Below, in pieces: positions 1 to 7,340 of a stretch of DNA of 46,392 nt. Below the pieces are notes generated by a model. That model had not been told where the DNA came from and searched no databases. It was given only the letters and a program-made list of their open reading frames with translations. The translations under genes were made by a program, and so were the position numbers. Source of the stretch: Mycolicibacterium porcinum (GTDB lineage Bacteria; Actinomycetota; Actinomycetes; Mycobacteriales; Mycobacteriaceae); assembly GCA_001942045.1 (NCBI GenBank), contig MSTD01000046.1:1-46392 (forward strand), read 5' to 3'. Numbering within the stretch: the first letter of the stretch is position 1; the number at the start of each line of letters is the position of its first letter.

Positions 1-480
1 GTTGCGGCACGCCCACACCGGCCCGTGTCGACGCCTCCCCCGCGTCAGCCGTCGTCCCAAGAGCAGCCACGGCACCACCCGCGGCCCGGGCCACCGTCAT
101 CACGCGCGCCGCAACCACCGTCGCGCCCGAAGGCCAAGCCCCAACTCTCCGGGCGGCGTCGGCAAATCGGTGCGGTCGTCGCCGTGGTGGCCGTCGCGGT
201 GATCGGGATCGGGTTGTGGGCCTGGAGCCGCTCGGATGTCACCGGCACCCGGCTCGATGTCCGAAGGGCCGAGGCCGGCGTGGCGCAGATCCTGTCCGAC
301 CCGATCAACGGCTACGGGGCCAACCGCGTCGTCGCGGTCGCTTGCAACGACGGCAAGAATCCAGTCGTGCGCGCCGGCGCGACATTCACATGCGCCGTTG
401 AGATCAACGACACAATGCGCCGGGTAATCGTGGAATTCACCGACAATAACGGGACTTATGCGGTGGACGGTCCCCGATAG
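1..480 (+). CDS. DUF4333 membrane-anchored protein (5' end probably outside window)
   Basis: The frame is open from base 1. A GTG at 25 is the first possible start inside the window, but the Pro/Arg/His/Gln-rich beginning looks like the middle of a low-complexity cytoplasmic tail, so the gene probably starts upstream. From the GTG, about 45 Pro-rich residues are followed by RRR and one hydrophobic helix (residues about 50-67, VVAVAVIGIG). An extracytoplasmic domain of about 80 residues follows, with two cysteines (VACNDG and FTCAV) that could form a disulfide. This is the layout of actinobacterial DUF4333 proteins: Pro-rich tail, one TM, small Cys-pair domain. No function is established for the family. 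It is separated from the downstream acyl-AMP ligase by about 95 bases. Confidence 0.75.
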   Translation, partial: VAARPHRPVSTPPPRQPSSQEQPRHHPRPGPPSSRAPQPPSRPKAKPQLSGRRRQIGAVVAVVAVAVIGIGLWAWSRSDVTGTRLDVRRAEAGVAQILSDPINGYGANRVVAVACNDGKNPVVRAGATFTCAVEINDTMRRVIVEFTDNNGTYAVDGPR

Positions 481-574
481 AGAGAGACCCACGACACATT
501 TTCCACAGCGGGTGACAACCCACACCGGACCATGCTGCGGAGCTTTATTAGAGGCGCTATTAGTCTTACCTGTT

Positions 575-2407
575 ATGGGTCGGGATCCCTTCGCAACCAG
601 CGCTGTTGACGAGTCGAAATCGAACATCGAGAACTACGTTCGCGACGACGGCACAATCGTCGTACCCGATGGCGTCACCCTTACATCTTTTCTGGATCAC
701 AACCGGTTCACGTTTGGGGACGAGCCGTCGTACCGATTCCTCGACTACTCCACCGACCCCGACGGGCGGGCCGTAGAGCTCAGCTGGAATGCCCTGTGGT
801 CACAGGTATGCGCGGTCGGTGCCCGATTGCAGCAGGTCACCCAACCCCGCGATCGGGTGGCAATCCTGGCCCCGCAGGGCGTCGAATATGTCGCCGCCTT
901 TTTCGCCGCGATCCACGCCGGCAACATCGCGGTACCGCTGTTCGCGCCCAGCCTGGCCGGGCACGCCGAGCGTCTCGCCGCCGTATTGGCCGACGCCAAG
1001 CCCACTGTCGTCCTGACCACGACCGCCGCGTCGGAGTCGGTGCGGAACTTCTTGCGTACGTTGCCCGCCGCCGAGCGTCCGCGCCTGATCGCGGTGGACG
1101 CTGTTCCGGACTCGCTGGCGTCGATGTTCCAGGCCCCGACCATCGGCACCGACGACATCGCCTACCTGCAGTACACCTCGGGCTCCACCCGCACCCCGGC
1201 CGGTGTGGAGATCACCCACCGCAACGTGTGTACCAACGTCCTGCAGATGATCCTGGCCGGTGACCTCAGCATGGGCATCCGCAGTGTGAGCTGGCTGCCG
1301 CTGTACCACGACATGGGCCTGATCATGATCATGTTCCCGGCGTTGTGCGGCAGCCACATCACGCTCATGGACCCCATGGCGTTCGTCCGGCGGCCCTACC
1401 GCTGGATCAAGCAGCTCGGGGTCGAGGCCGCCCACGGTCGCACCCTGGCCGCAGCACCCAACTTCGCCTTCGAGCTGGCCGCCGAGCGCGGCCTGCCGCC
1501 CGCCGGCGAAGCGCTGGACCTCACCAACGTGGTGACGCTGCTCAACGGATCCGAACCGGTCACCATGGCCGCTGTCGAGAAATTCACCTCGGCGTTCGCC
1601 CCGTACGGGCTGCCCGCGACCGCAGTCAAGCCGTCCTACGGCATGGCCGAAGCGACCCTGTCGGTGGCCAGCATCGCGCCGAGCGCCGCGGCCAGCGCCG
1701 TGTACCTCGACCGCGAACAACTCAGCGCCGGGCGCGCGGTGGTCGTCTCGCCCGACGCCGATGGTGCCGTGGCACATGTGTCGTGCGGCCAGCCGATTCC
1801 GAACCAGTGGGCGGTGATCGCCAGCCCTGACGGCGACGAGGTGGCCGACGGCACCGTCGGCGAGATCTGGCTGCACGGCAACAACGTCGGCCAGGGTTAC
1901 TTCGGCCGCGCGGACGAGAGCGACCGGGTGTTCGCCAACAAGCTGCAGACCCGACTCACCACCGGCAGCCACGCCGAGGAGGTGCCCGACAACGGCCACT
2001 GGCTGGCCACCGGCGATCTCGGGGTCTACCTCGACGGCGAGCTGTACCTCACCGGCCGGATCAAGGACATGATCCTGATCGACGGACGCAACCACTACCC
2101 CACCGACATCGAGACCACGGTCAGCGCTGCGTCGCCCGCGGTGCGCTCCGGCTACGTCGCGGCGTTCTCGGTGGTCGGCAACCGCGGCGAGGAACTGGTG
2201 GTCGTCGCCGAGCGGGCCGCCGGCGCGGGCCGTGCCGAGCCCGGCCCGATCGTCGACGCGATTCGCGCGGCGGTGTCCCGTCACCACCAGATTCGGGTGG
2301 CCGACGTGCGGATGGTCGCCGCTGGCGTGATCCCTCGGACGACGTCAGGCAAACTGGCCCGGAGTGCTTGCCGCGCTGAGTATTTGAGCGGGAAGTTCAA
2401 CAAGTAG
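575..2407 (+). CDS. fatty acyl-AMP ligase (FadD32-like FAAL)
   Basis: ANL-superfamily enzyme of 610 residues. It is predicted to activate a fatty acid with ATP to an acyl-adenylate for loading onto a polyketide synthase or carrier protein. Visible landmarks: the P-loop-like YTSGSTRTPAG, a FAAL-type SWLPLYHDMG segment, the adenylate-binding KPSYGMAEATL, the WLATGDLG hinge region, and a C-terminal SGKLARSACR with the expected lysine. The segment VGARLQQVTQPRDRVAIL closely resembles FadD32 as I remember it. The frame extends upstream to an ATG at 458, which would overlap the previous gene. ATG 575 is preferred because the 39 extra residues do not resemble the family. No PKS, acyl carrier protein or carboxylase gene is adjacent, so the partner must be elsewhere. 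The exact FadD number cannot be assigned. Confidence 0.88.
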   Translation: MGRDPFATSAVDESKSNIENYVRDDGTIVVPDGVTLTSFLDHNRFTFGDEPSYRFLDYSTDPDGRAVELSWNALWSQVCAVGARLQQVTQPRDRVAILAPQGVEYVAAFFAAIHAGNIAVPLFAPSLAGHAERLAAVLADAKPTVVLTTTAASESVRNFLRTLPAAERPRLIAVDAVPDSLASMFQAPTIGTDDIAYLQYTSGSTRTPAGVEITHRNVCTNVLQMILAGDLSMGIRSVSWLPLYHDMGLIMIMFPALCGSHITLMDPMAFVRRPYRWIKQLGVEAAHGRTLAAAPNFAFELAAERGLPPAGEALDLTNVVTLLNGSEPVTMAAVEKFTSAFAPYGLPATAVKPSYGMAEATLSVASIAPSAAASAVYLDREQLSAGRAVVVSPDADGAVAHVSCGQPIPNQWAVIASPDGDEVADGTVGEIWLHGNNVGQGYFGRADESDRVFANKLQTRLTTGSHAEEVPDNGHWLATGDLGVYLDGELYLTGRIKDMILIDGRNHYPTDIETTVSAASPAVRSGYVAAFSVVGNRGEELVVVAERAAGAGRAEPGPIVDAIRAAVSRHHQIRVADVRMVAAGVIPRTTSGKLARSACRAEYLSGKFNK

Positions 2408-2441
2408 TTTTCGGGGGCGCTTGAGTGTTTTGGCCGCCGAG

Positions 2442-2502
2442 ATCTACGCCAGGGTCGTGCTGAGCGACGTTCAACAGCCATGGCGTCGAATTCGGCGTAG
2501 AT
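2442..2502. repeat. spaced 9-bp inverted repeat in intergenic gap
   Basis: The 159-base gap between the acyl-AMP ligase and the STAS-like gene (convergent) has no credible ORF. It contains ATCTACGCC at 2442-2450 and its exact complement GGCGTAGAT at 2494-2502, 43 bases apart. It could be a weak transcription-end structure or part of a dispersed mycobacterial intergenic repeat. No T-tract follows, so an intrinsic terminator is not well supported. Confidence 0.4.
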
Positions 2503-2566
2503 GCCCGAGCTCTGAGCAATGGCAAGCCGCGGCGGACGACTACGACGACGTCGAGTGAGACGTACC

Positions 2567-2935
2567 TCAGCCCGCCGCCCACTCCTTGGCCGCGTCGAGC
2601 TCGCCAAGCCCAAACACCTTGAGCTCGCCCGGAATCATCCACGCGAACGCGTGCATGGCGTGCGCGACCCACTCCATGTCGGACACAACCGCGATCCGTT
2701 TGAACGCGGAGTGATGGCGCAGCAGCGCGCCGAGACCGAGCTTGAGATCCTCGACCAGACCACCGGGACCGAAGCCCTCATAGTCCGGTGAGATGACCTC
2801 GACAATCCGGATCTCGCCGGTCTCCAACAGCTCGTCCATCGTCGGCCGGAAGTCGCGCAGGTCGTCGCCACGCACTCGGCCCGACACTCGGATACCGAAC
2901 ACACCTTTCGGCATATCGGGAAGGACGTCGATCAT
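2567..2935 (-). CDS. SpoIIAA/STAS-like protein
   Basis: A 122-residue cytoplasmic protein beginning MIDVLPDMPKGV. It has the alternating beta/alpha pattern and the FGIRVSGRVRGDDL opening of the SpoIIAA-like (DUF3478) family, which share the STAS fold. An aspartate-rich middle (ISPDYEGFGPGG), a central helix with basic residues and WVAHAMHAFAWMIPGELKVF near the C terminus fit that family. ATG 2935 is chosen over a start 39 bases upstream because GAGGGGAG lies seven bases before it. No kinase or phosphatase partner is adjacent, so an anti-anti-sigma role cannot be inferred. Some relatives are thought to bind lipid or lipid-like ligands. Function unknown. Confidence 0.75.
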   Translation of the reverse strand: MIDVLPDMPKGVFGIRVSGRVRGDDLRDFRPTMDELLETGEIRIVEVISPDYEGFGPGGLVEDLKLGLGALLRHHSAFKRIAVVSDMEWVAHAMHAFAWMIPGELKVFGLGELDAAKEWAAG

Positions 2936-2989
2936 CGGTTCTTCTCCCCTCTCACACCTCGAGTCTGCACACACTCGACAGCGGCAGAA

Positions 2990-3406
2990 TCAGGAACGCG
3001 ACGACTCCCAGAGACCGGTGATTTCCGACGGCACCTTGTCTGGTTTGACGGCGCTCCGGGTCCACCCGCCGTGGCTACCGGGAGTGATCCGGTAGACGCC
3101 CGCGTTGCCCGAATAGACCCAGAGCTGCTCGGGTTCGGTCGGCAACCAGGCGATCATGACGTCCTGGGCGCTGTAGGAGGAATGATCGTGGAAGACCTCT
3201 TTGCCGGCCTTGTCCCGAACCACCACGACCCAGGGCTTCTCCCCGTTCTCTTCCTGACCCGGCTCGGCGAACGCGGTGTAGGTACCCGACGGAGAAGTCT
3301 GAGAATGATCAGGCGTGACGATCTGCGCGGCCGCACCGTCGCCTTTGCCGCAACCCGCGACGAGGGCCACCACTGCCAGAATCAACGCAACGATCTGCTT
3401 ACTCAC
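2990..3406 (-). CDS. small secreted lipoprotein
   Basis: 138 residues starting at GTG 3406, which has AGGGGA ten bases upstream. A start at 3427 would only add seven charged residues before the signal. The N terminus is a lipoprotein signal: a lysine, about 12 hydrophobic residues and the lipobox VAGC with Cys19, so the mature protein should be diacylated and held at the outer face of the plasma membrane. The mature part (about 120 residues) is rich in beta-strand (PWVVVVRDKAGKEVF, QLWVYSGNAGVYRI) and has aromatic residues but no recognisable enzyme motif. It lies downstream of the TetR gene on the same strand with a 98-base gap and may be co-transcribed. Function unknown. Confidence 0.75.
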   Translation of the reverse strand: MSKQIVALILAVVALVAGCGKGDGAAAQIVTPDHSQTSPSGTYTAFAEPGQEENGEKPWVVVVRDKAGKEVFHDHSSYSAQDVMIAWLPTEPEQLWVYSGNAGVYRITPGSHGGWTRSAVKPDKVPSEITGLWESSRS

Positions 3407-3504
3407 GTGTATCGATCCCCTTCGCACCCTCAGCTGCCTTGGTGAGAAGGAACGATACGGTCTGACCGCGAGGACCGGTCAGTCCCCCGGTCCGAGGCAC
3501 CAAG

Positions 3505-4200
3505 TCATCGAGTGCGTTCTCGGAGCATCGATGTCAGTCCGGCGATGACGACATCGAGGTTGAACTCCAACTGTGCGTCCTCGTCGGTCTCCGCTGCCAT
3601 CGCCTCCAGCACCTGCCGCAGCACCTTGTAGGCGCTTCCGTCACCAACACCGATGGCCGCCAGGGCCTCTTCGTGTTGAGGATGGATCCCTCGTCCGGCG
3701 CGCAACAGCGAATCGCGTGCGGCAGACAGTGCCAACTCAGCGATGGTGTTGGCCGCCCGGCCCGCCTGCGCCACCGCGAAGCCGGCGTCGACCAGAGTTT
3801 GCAGAACGAACTCGGCCTGCTCCAATGCCGCGAGGCCGACAGCACCCTCCATCGGGAACGCGTCGTGCACTCCGAGCTGGGCTATCGCAGTGCGCGCCCG
3901 GTGGGCGTACCACCGCAGCACAGAGCGCCAGTCGCCGTCGACCGGCGGTGGAACGCGCTCAAATTCTGCCTCGAATACCGCAGATGCCATGAGCGCCAAC
4001 AACGTTTCACGATCGCCGATGTGGTACTTGACGGACTTGCGGTCGACGCCGAGCGCGTCGGCCACCGCCTGCATGGTCAACGGCTCGGGCGCGACGCTGA
4101 GCGCAGCAGAGACAATCTGGTCACGGTTGATCCGCGCCGGGCGGCCTCGCCGCACCGGTGACGCGGCGTCGTCGCCGTTGTCGAGATCGTGACTGCTCAC
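3505..4200 (-). CDS. TetR-family transcriptional regulator
   Basis: 231 residues from GTG 4200. Residues about 18-70 form the TetR DNA-binding domain: RRGRPARINRDQIVSAAL, then the helix-turn-helix LTMQAVADALGVDRKSVKYHIGDRETLL. The remaining 160 residues are helical with the low conservation typical of ligand-binding/dimerisation domains. The GRP motif before the HTH and TetR_C-like C terminus resemble actinobacterial TetR repressors of the tetracycline-repressor branch. The inducing ligand cannot be deduced. It may control itself and the downstream lipoprotein. A short inverted repeat containing ACCGGT lies between the two genes (about 3465-3482) and could be a site for it, though this is weak. 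Confidence 0.88.
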   Translation of the reverse strand: MSSHDLDNGDDAASPVRRGRPARINRDQIVSAALSVAPEPLTMQAVADALGVDRKSVKYHIGDRETLLALMASAVFEAEFERVPPPVDGDWRSVLRWYAHRARTAIAQLGVHDAFPMEGAVGLAALEQAEFVLQTLVDAGFAVAQAGRAANTIAELALSAARDSLLRAGRGIHPQHEEALAAIGVGDGSAYKVLRQVLEAMAAETDEDAQLEFNLDVVIAGLTSMLRERTR

Positions 4201-4444
4201 ATCACCCAGCCTAGATAACCGGGGCTCCGATTCGCGGGCTCCGGTTGTCGAGGATCGCCGTCAAACAATTTCCCCCGCTACGGGGACAGCCGACGATCAG
4301 CACACGCCCGCCTCGGTGTAGAGCGGCACGCCTGCCCAATCTGTGGATCGTGCAAGGAAAGGATCGACTGACGGCCATCACCCTTGTTCGCACTGTGGCC
4401 TCCCTCACATCATGGTGCTCACCAGCGCCGGAAGGGGGCCCAGA

Positions 4445-4510
4445 ATGTCACAGCAGCAACGGGTTGCGACCCGGAACCGTTGCACAGGTGGACCGAGGCG
4501 GTGGTCATGA
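4445..4510 (+). CDS. candidate 21-residue leader ORF
   Basis: A 22-codon frame too short for ordinary gene calling. It has the best Shine-Dalgarno in this region: GGAAGGGGG at 4430-4438, six bases before ATG 4445. It encodes MSQQQRVATRNRC then TGGPRRWS: five arginines and one cysteine at codon 13. Its TGA (4508-4510) overlaps the ATG (4507) of the Cys/Gly-rich membrane peptide, so translation of the two would be coupled. The 244 bases between the TetR start (4200) and this frame show no other credible gene. A leader-peptide or attenuator role is inference; chance is possible for so short a frame. Confidence 0.4.
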   Translation: MSQQQRVATRNRCTGGPRRWS

Positions 4511-4731
4511 TGGGCCTCTCCCTCTCGATTTTTCTCACCTTCGTGGCGGTCGCCTGTCTGGCGGCATGGAGTAAGGCGCTTCGACGAGACGCCGTCTGGC
4601 AGGCCGGCGGAAGCGAGAACGGAGACAGCCGCGGAACCTGCAGTGCCGCAGGCGACGCTTCCGGCGGTTGCGGCGGCTGCGGCTCCGGCTGTGGTGGCGG
4701 CTGCGGTGGGTGTGGTGGTTGCGGTGGGTAA
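4507..4731 (+). CDS. small membrane peptide with Cys/Gly-rich tail
   Basis: 74 residues from ATG 4507 (a second ATG follows at 4510), with GAGG eight bases upstream. An N-terminal helix (LSLSIFLTFVAVACLAAW) should insert in the membrane. A basic/polar linker follows, then a 22-residue tail made only of Gly, Cys and one Ser (GGCGGCGSG...). The tail resembles the Cys/Gly repeats at the ends of bacterial proteins carrying the GRDP-like domain, and superficially the modified core of microcin B17. No cyclodehydratase or protease gene is adjacent, so a modified peptide is not supported. The stop overlaps the next gene, whose product is GRDP-like. This suggests that membrane anchor and Cys/Gly segment, normally part of one protein, are encoded separately here or joined by frameshifting. 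Confidence 0.6.
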   Translation: MMGLSLSIFLTFVAVACLAAWSKALRRDAVWQAGGSENGDSRGTCSAAGDASGGCGGCGSGCGGGCGGCGGCGG

Positions 4732-5242
4732 CGCAACAGCGCGTCGTTACCGGTTGAGTCATGTGTCGAGCGCGGTGGCCAATCTCGAGCTCCCGCCGGC
4801 CGTCTTCAAAACGTGCCCGTGGGAACCCCGGCCACTGATCGAGACCGGCCTGCGGCAATGGCTGCGGTTGTGCGCACCCGCATTGCGCGACAACAAGGCC
4901 ATCGGCATGCCGTCGCATGCGGTCGATGAAGCCTGGCACGGCCTGATCCTCTGCACCGCAAGGTATTCCGCGTTCTGCACGAAGGCCTATCGCACGTTTC
5001 TGCACCATCACCCGGTCGACGGTGCGCCCGCCGAGGTGGCGGCGCTCGCCGAGCCCATGCCCGAGCGGCTACGCCGGACGGTTATCGCGTGGTCACTCGT
5101 CGCCGAACCCGGTGAGGAGTGCGTGCTCTGGGATATCGACCAACGACTCGGGCTGGCAGATCCGTGGGGCTTACCAATGGAACGGATCGCTCAGATCCAG
5201 ACGTCGCTCGAGGGACTCCGATCGTCTCGGCTTTCGTCGTGA
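4724..5242 (+). CDS. GRDP-like (glycine-rich-domain-protein-like) conserved protein
   Basis: About 172 residues. The frame stays open back to 4643. GTG 4724 overlaps the previous stop by eight bases and is preferred; GTG 4763 is the other option. Landmarks are AIGMPSHAVDEAWHGLIL (around residues 64-81) followed by ARYSAFCTKAYRTFLHHHP. They match a widespread bacterial domain in which a MPS..VD.AWH segment precedes a histidine-rich FLHH motif. The function is unknown; the His and Cys residues could bind a metal, which is inference. The gene lies in the +1 frame relative to the Cys/Gly peptide. In proteins of this family that I recall, a transmembrane start, this domain and a Cys/Gly tail occur in a single chain. 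Confidence 0.65.
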   Translation: MGNATARRYRLSHVSSAVANLELPPAVFKTCPWEPRPLIETGLRQWLRLCAPALRDNKAIGMPSHAVDEAWHGLILCTARYSAFCTKAYRTFLHHHPVDGAPAEVAALAEPMPERLRRTVIAWSLVAEPGEECVLWDIDQRLGLADPWGLPMERIAQIQTSLEGLRSSRLSS

Positions 5243-5286
5243 CGAACACGAAAGCAACCCCATTTCAACCTATCTGAAAGGCAATC

Positions 5287-6663
5287 ATGCAATTGACAGA
5301 GAACCAGGAACGATCGCCTCGGCCCCGGTCGGTGGCCGGCAACGTGATCCGCGGTTCCCTCGGGAACCTGATCGAGTGGTACGACTGGTACGCCTACGCC
5401 GCGTTCAGCATCTATTTCGCCGGCGTGTTCTTCCCGTCGGGAAATCAGACCGCCCAACTGCTGAACACCGCCGGCGTCTTCGCGGTGGGGTTCCTGGTCC
5501 GGCCCCTCGGCGGTTGGATGTTCGGCAGATACGCCGACCGCTTCGGACGCCGTGCGGCATTGACCCTGTCGGTGACGTTGATGGGTATCGGCTCCCTCGG
5601 CATCGCCATCCTGCCGGGCTATGGCCAGATCGGTTTGCTTGCGCCGATCCTGCTGGTGGCGCTGCGGCTACTCCAGGGATTGTCACTCGGCGGCGAATAT
5701 GGCACCTCGGCAACATATTTGAGCGAAGTCGCCACACCGCACCGGCGCGGCTTCTATTCCTCATTCCAGTATGTGACGCTGACCAGCGGTCAACTCCTGG
5801 CGCTCGGTGTGCAGATCGTGCTGCAACAGCTTCTGACGCCCGAACAGATGCACAGCTGGGGCTGGCGCATCGCCTTCCTGGTCGGGGCCGCCGCGGCAGT
5901 GACGGTGATGTGGCTCCGACGCACCATGGACGAGTCGGCCAACTATCAGCTCGCCGTCAGCGAGAGCACTGAGGATGCCGAGCGCGGCAGCCTGCGGGTG
6001 CTGCTGTCCTACCCGAAGGAATGCCTGACCGTCGTGGGCCTCACCCTCGGCGGCACCATCGCGTTCTACACGTTCACCACCTACATGCAGAAGTTCATGA
6101 TCAACACGACGGGACTGCCCAAAGAACAGGTGACGCTGATCAACTTCGTAGCGTTGGTCCTCTTCGTCGGCCTACAACCCGCGATGGGCGCGCTGTCGGA
6201 TCGGGTCGGCCGTCGCCCGCTGTTGATCGCCTTCGGCGTGGGCGCAACACTTTTCAGCGTCCCACTGTTGTTCGCGGTGTCTCGGGCCGGCTCGGCGCTC
6301 TCCGCGTTCGGCCTGATGATGCTGGGGCTGATCATCGTGTCCGGATACACGTCGATCAATGCGGTAGTGAAGGCGGAACTGTTCCCCGCCCGGATACGGG
6401 CGCTCGGTGTCGGACTGCCGTATGCGCTTACGGTTGCGATCTTCGGCGGTACCACCGAATACATCGCGCTGGGGCTGAAGAACATCGGCCACGAGCAATT
6501 GTTCTTCTTCTACGTCGCCGGCGCCGCCCTGATCTCCTTGTTGGTCTACGTGTTCATGGGTGAGTCCTCGAGTTCGTCGCACCTTGAGCGCGAGGCGGAG
6601 GAACTCCCCACCGTGGGCGCCGAGCTCGTCGATTCCGCGGCGTCCGCCGGGAAAGGTTCCTAG
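5287..6663 (+). CDS. MHS-family major facilitator permease (dicarboxylate/alpha-ketoglutarate type)
   Basis: 458 residues, twelve predicted membrane segments, proton-coupled uptake. The start RGSLGNLIEWYDWYAYAAF is the signature of the metabolite:H+ symporter group (KgtP, ProP, ShiA relatives). Motif A follows (FGRYADRFGRR), then LSLGGEYGTSATYLSEVA and, in the second half, ALSDRVGRRPLLI. Known substrates in the group include alpha-ketoglutarate, citrate, shikimate and betaine, so substrate choice cannot be fixed from sequence. GAAAGG sits about six bases before ATG 5287. A TctDE-like two-component pair begins only ten bases after its stop and a TAXI binding protein follows. Regulation by, or feedback to, that pair is likely, with a di- or tricarboxylate the best guess. 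Confidence 0.87.
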   Translation: MQLTENQERSPRPRSVAGNVIRGSLGNLIEWYDWYAYAAFSIYFAGVFFPSGNQTAQLLNTAGVFAVGFLVRPLGGWMFGRYADRFGRRAALTLSVTLMGIGSLGIAILPGYGQIGLLAPILLVALRLLQGLSLGGEYGTSATYLSEVATPHRRGFYSSFQYVTLTSGQLLALGVQIVLQQLLTPEQMHSWGWRIAFLVGAAAAVTVMWLRRTMDESANYQLAVSESTEDAERGSLRVLLSYPKECLTVVGLTLGGTIAFYTFTTYMQKFMINTTGLPKEQVTLINFVALVLFVGLQPAMGALSDRVGRRPLLIAFGVGATLFSVPLLFAVSRAGSALSAFGLMMLGLIIVSGYTSINAVVKAELFPARIRALGVGLPYALTVAIFGGTTEYIALGLKNIGHEQLFFFYVAGAALISLLVYVFMGESSSSSHLEREAEELPTVGAELVDSAASAGKGS

Positions 6664-6673
6664 CATCAGCGCC

Positions 6674-7339
6674 ATGCAGGTGCTGCTCGTCGAAGACGAC
6701 GACGGAGTGGCGTCGGCGCTGGTCGATCTTCTCGGCCAGACCGGCGCCTCCGTTGTGCGCGTATCTCACGGCACCGATGCACTGCACCGGGTCAAAGGCG
6801 CCGATCTCGTGTTGCTGGACCTCGGGCTTCCCGACATGGACGGCCTGGATGTGCTACGCACCCTGCGGCGCGCATCGTCGGTACCGGTGATCATCATGAC
6901 TGCCCGCGACAGCGACGGCTCAGTGGTCCTGGGGCTGCGCGCAGGCGCTGACGACTATCTCGTGAAGCCCGTGCGGAAAGCCGTGCTGTTGGCCCGAATT
7001 GACGCGGTGATGCGCCGCCTACGTCGCGCCACCGGCGAAGCCGCTGCCCCGTCAGCCCCGGTCGTCGCCGGGCCGGTCACCATCGACCGGGAACGCCGGG
7101 AAGTAACCCTGGCGGGCGCCGCACAAACCCTGACTCGAACCGAATTCCAGATCCTCTCGACGCTGGCAGCCCGGCAGGGTGAGGCCGTCAGCCGCGAGGA
7201 ATTGATGTTGCAGGTGTGGGGCACGGCGGTCGTCGGCCGGTCCAGATCTTTGGACTTCTTCATCGGTCAGATCAGGGCCAAGCTCGCCGGGCTGCCGCTG
7301 CAGACGGTGCGCGGCTTCGGTTTTCGGCTGGACAGCTGA
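6674..7339 (+). CDS. OmpR/TctD-like response regulator
   Basis: 221 residues. The receiver domain (1-115) shows the acidic pair EDD at 7-9, the phosphoacceptor Asp49 in LVLLDLGLPDMDG, Thr in IIMTARDSD and the lysine of YLVKPV. The C-terminal winged helix (about 130-221) contains LTRTEFQILSTLAA, SREELMLQVWG and the wing end VRGFGFRL. It should bind DNA as a phosphorylated dimer. The frame extends upstream into the permease gene, but ATG 6674 lies after the permease stop and starts directly with the receiver strand MQVLLVE. It is separated by one base from its kinase. Similarity is closest to TctD/QseB-type regulators of carboxylate uptake. Confidence 0.93.
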   Translation: MQVLLVEDDDGVASALVDLLGQTGASVVRVSHGTDALHRVKGADLVLLDLGLPDMDGLDVLRTLRRASSVPVIIMTARDSDGSVVLGLRAGADDYLVKPVRKAVLLARIDAVMRRLRRATGEAAAPSAPVVAGPVTIDRERREVTLAGAAQTLTRTEFQILSTLAARQGEAVSREELMLQVWGTAVVGRSRSLDFFIGQIRAKLAGLPLQTVRGFGFRLDS

Positions 7340-7340
7340 C

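Noticed and set aside
458..574. N-terminal extension of the acyl-AMP ligase
   Set aside because: It would overlap the DUF4333 gene and adds residues unlike the family; ATG 575 fits better.
800..2287. 495-codon open frame on the minus strand
   Set aside because: It lies antisense to the acyl-AMP ligase. High GC leaves the opposite strand open; the composition is Arg/Gly/Val-rich with no family resemblance.
3461..3500. TetR operator around ACCGGT repeats
   Set aside because: The arms are short and imperfect and lie downstream of the TetR gene; too weak to list as a site.
4211..4408. 65-codon minus-strand frame in the gap after the TetR gene
   Set aside because: No Shine-Dalgarno, no family resemblance, Arg-rich; probably upstream untranslated DNA.
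4643..4731. Microcin-B17-like modified peptide locus
   Set aside because: The Gly/Cys tail looks similar, but no cyclodehydratase, dehydrogenase, transporter or immunity gene is adjacent.
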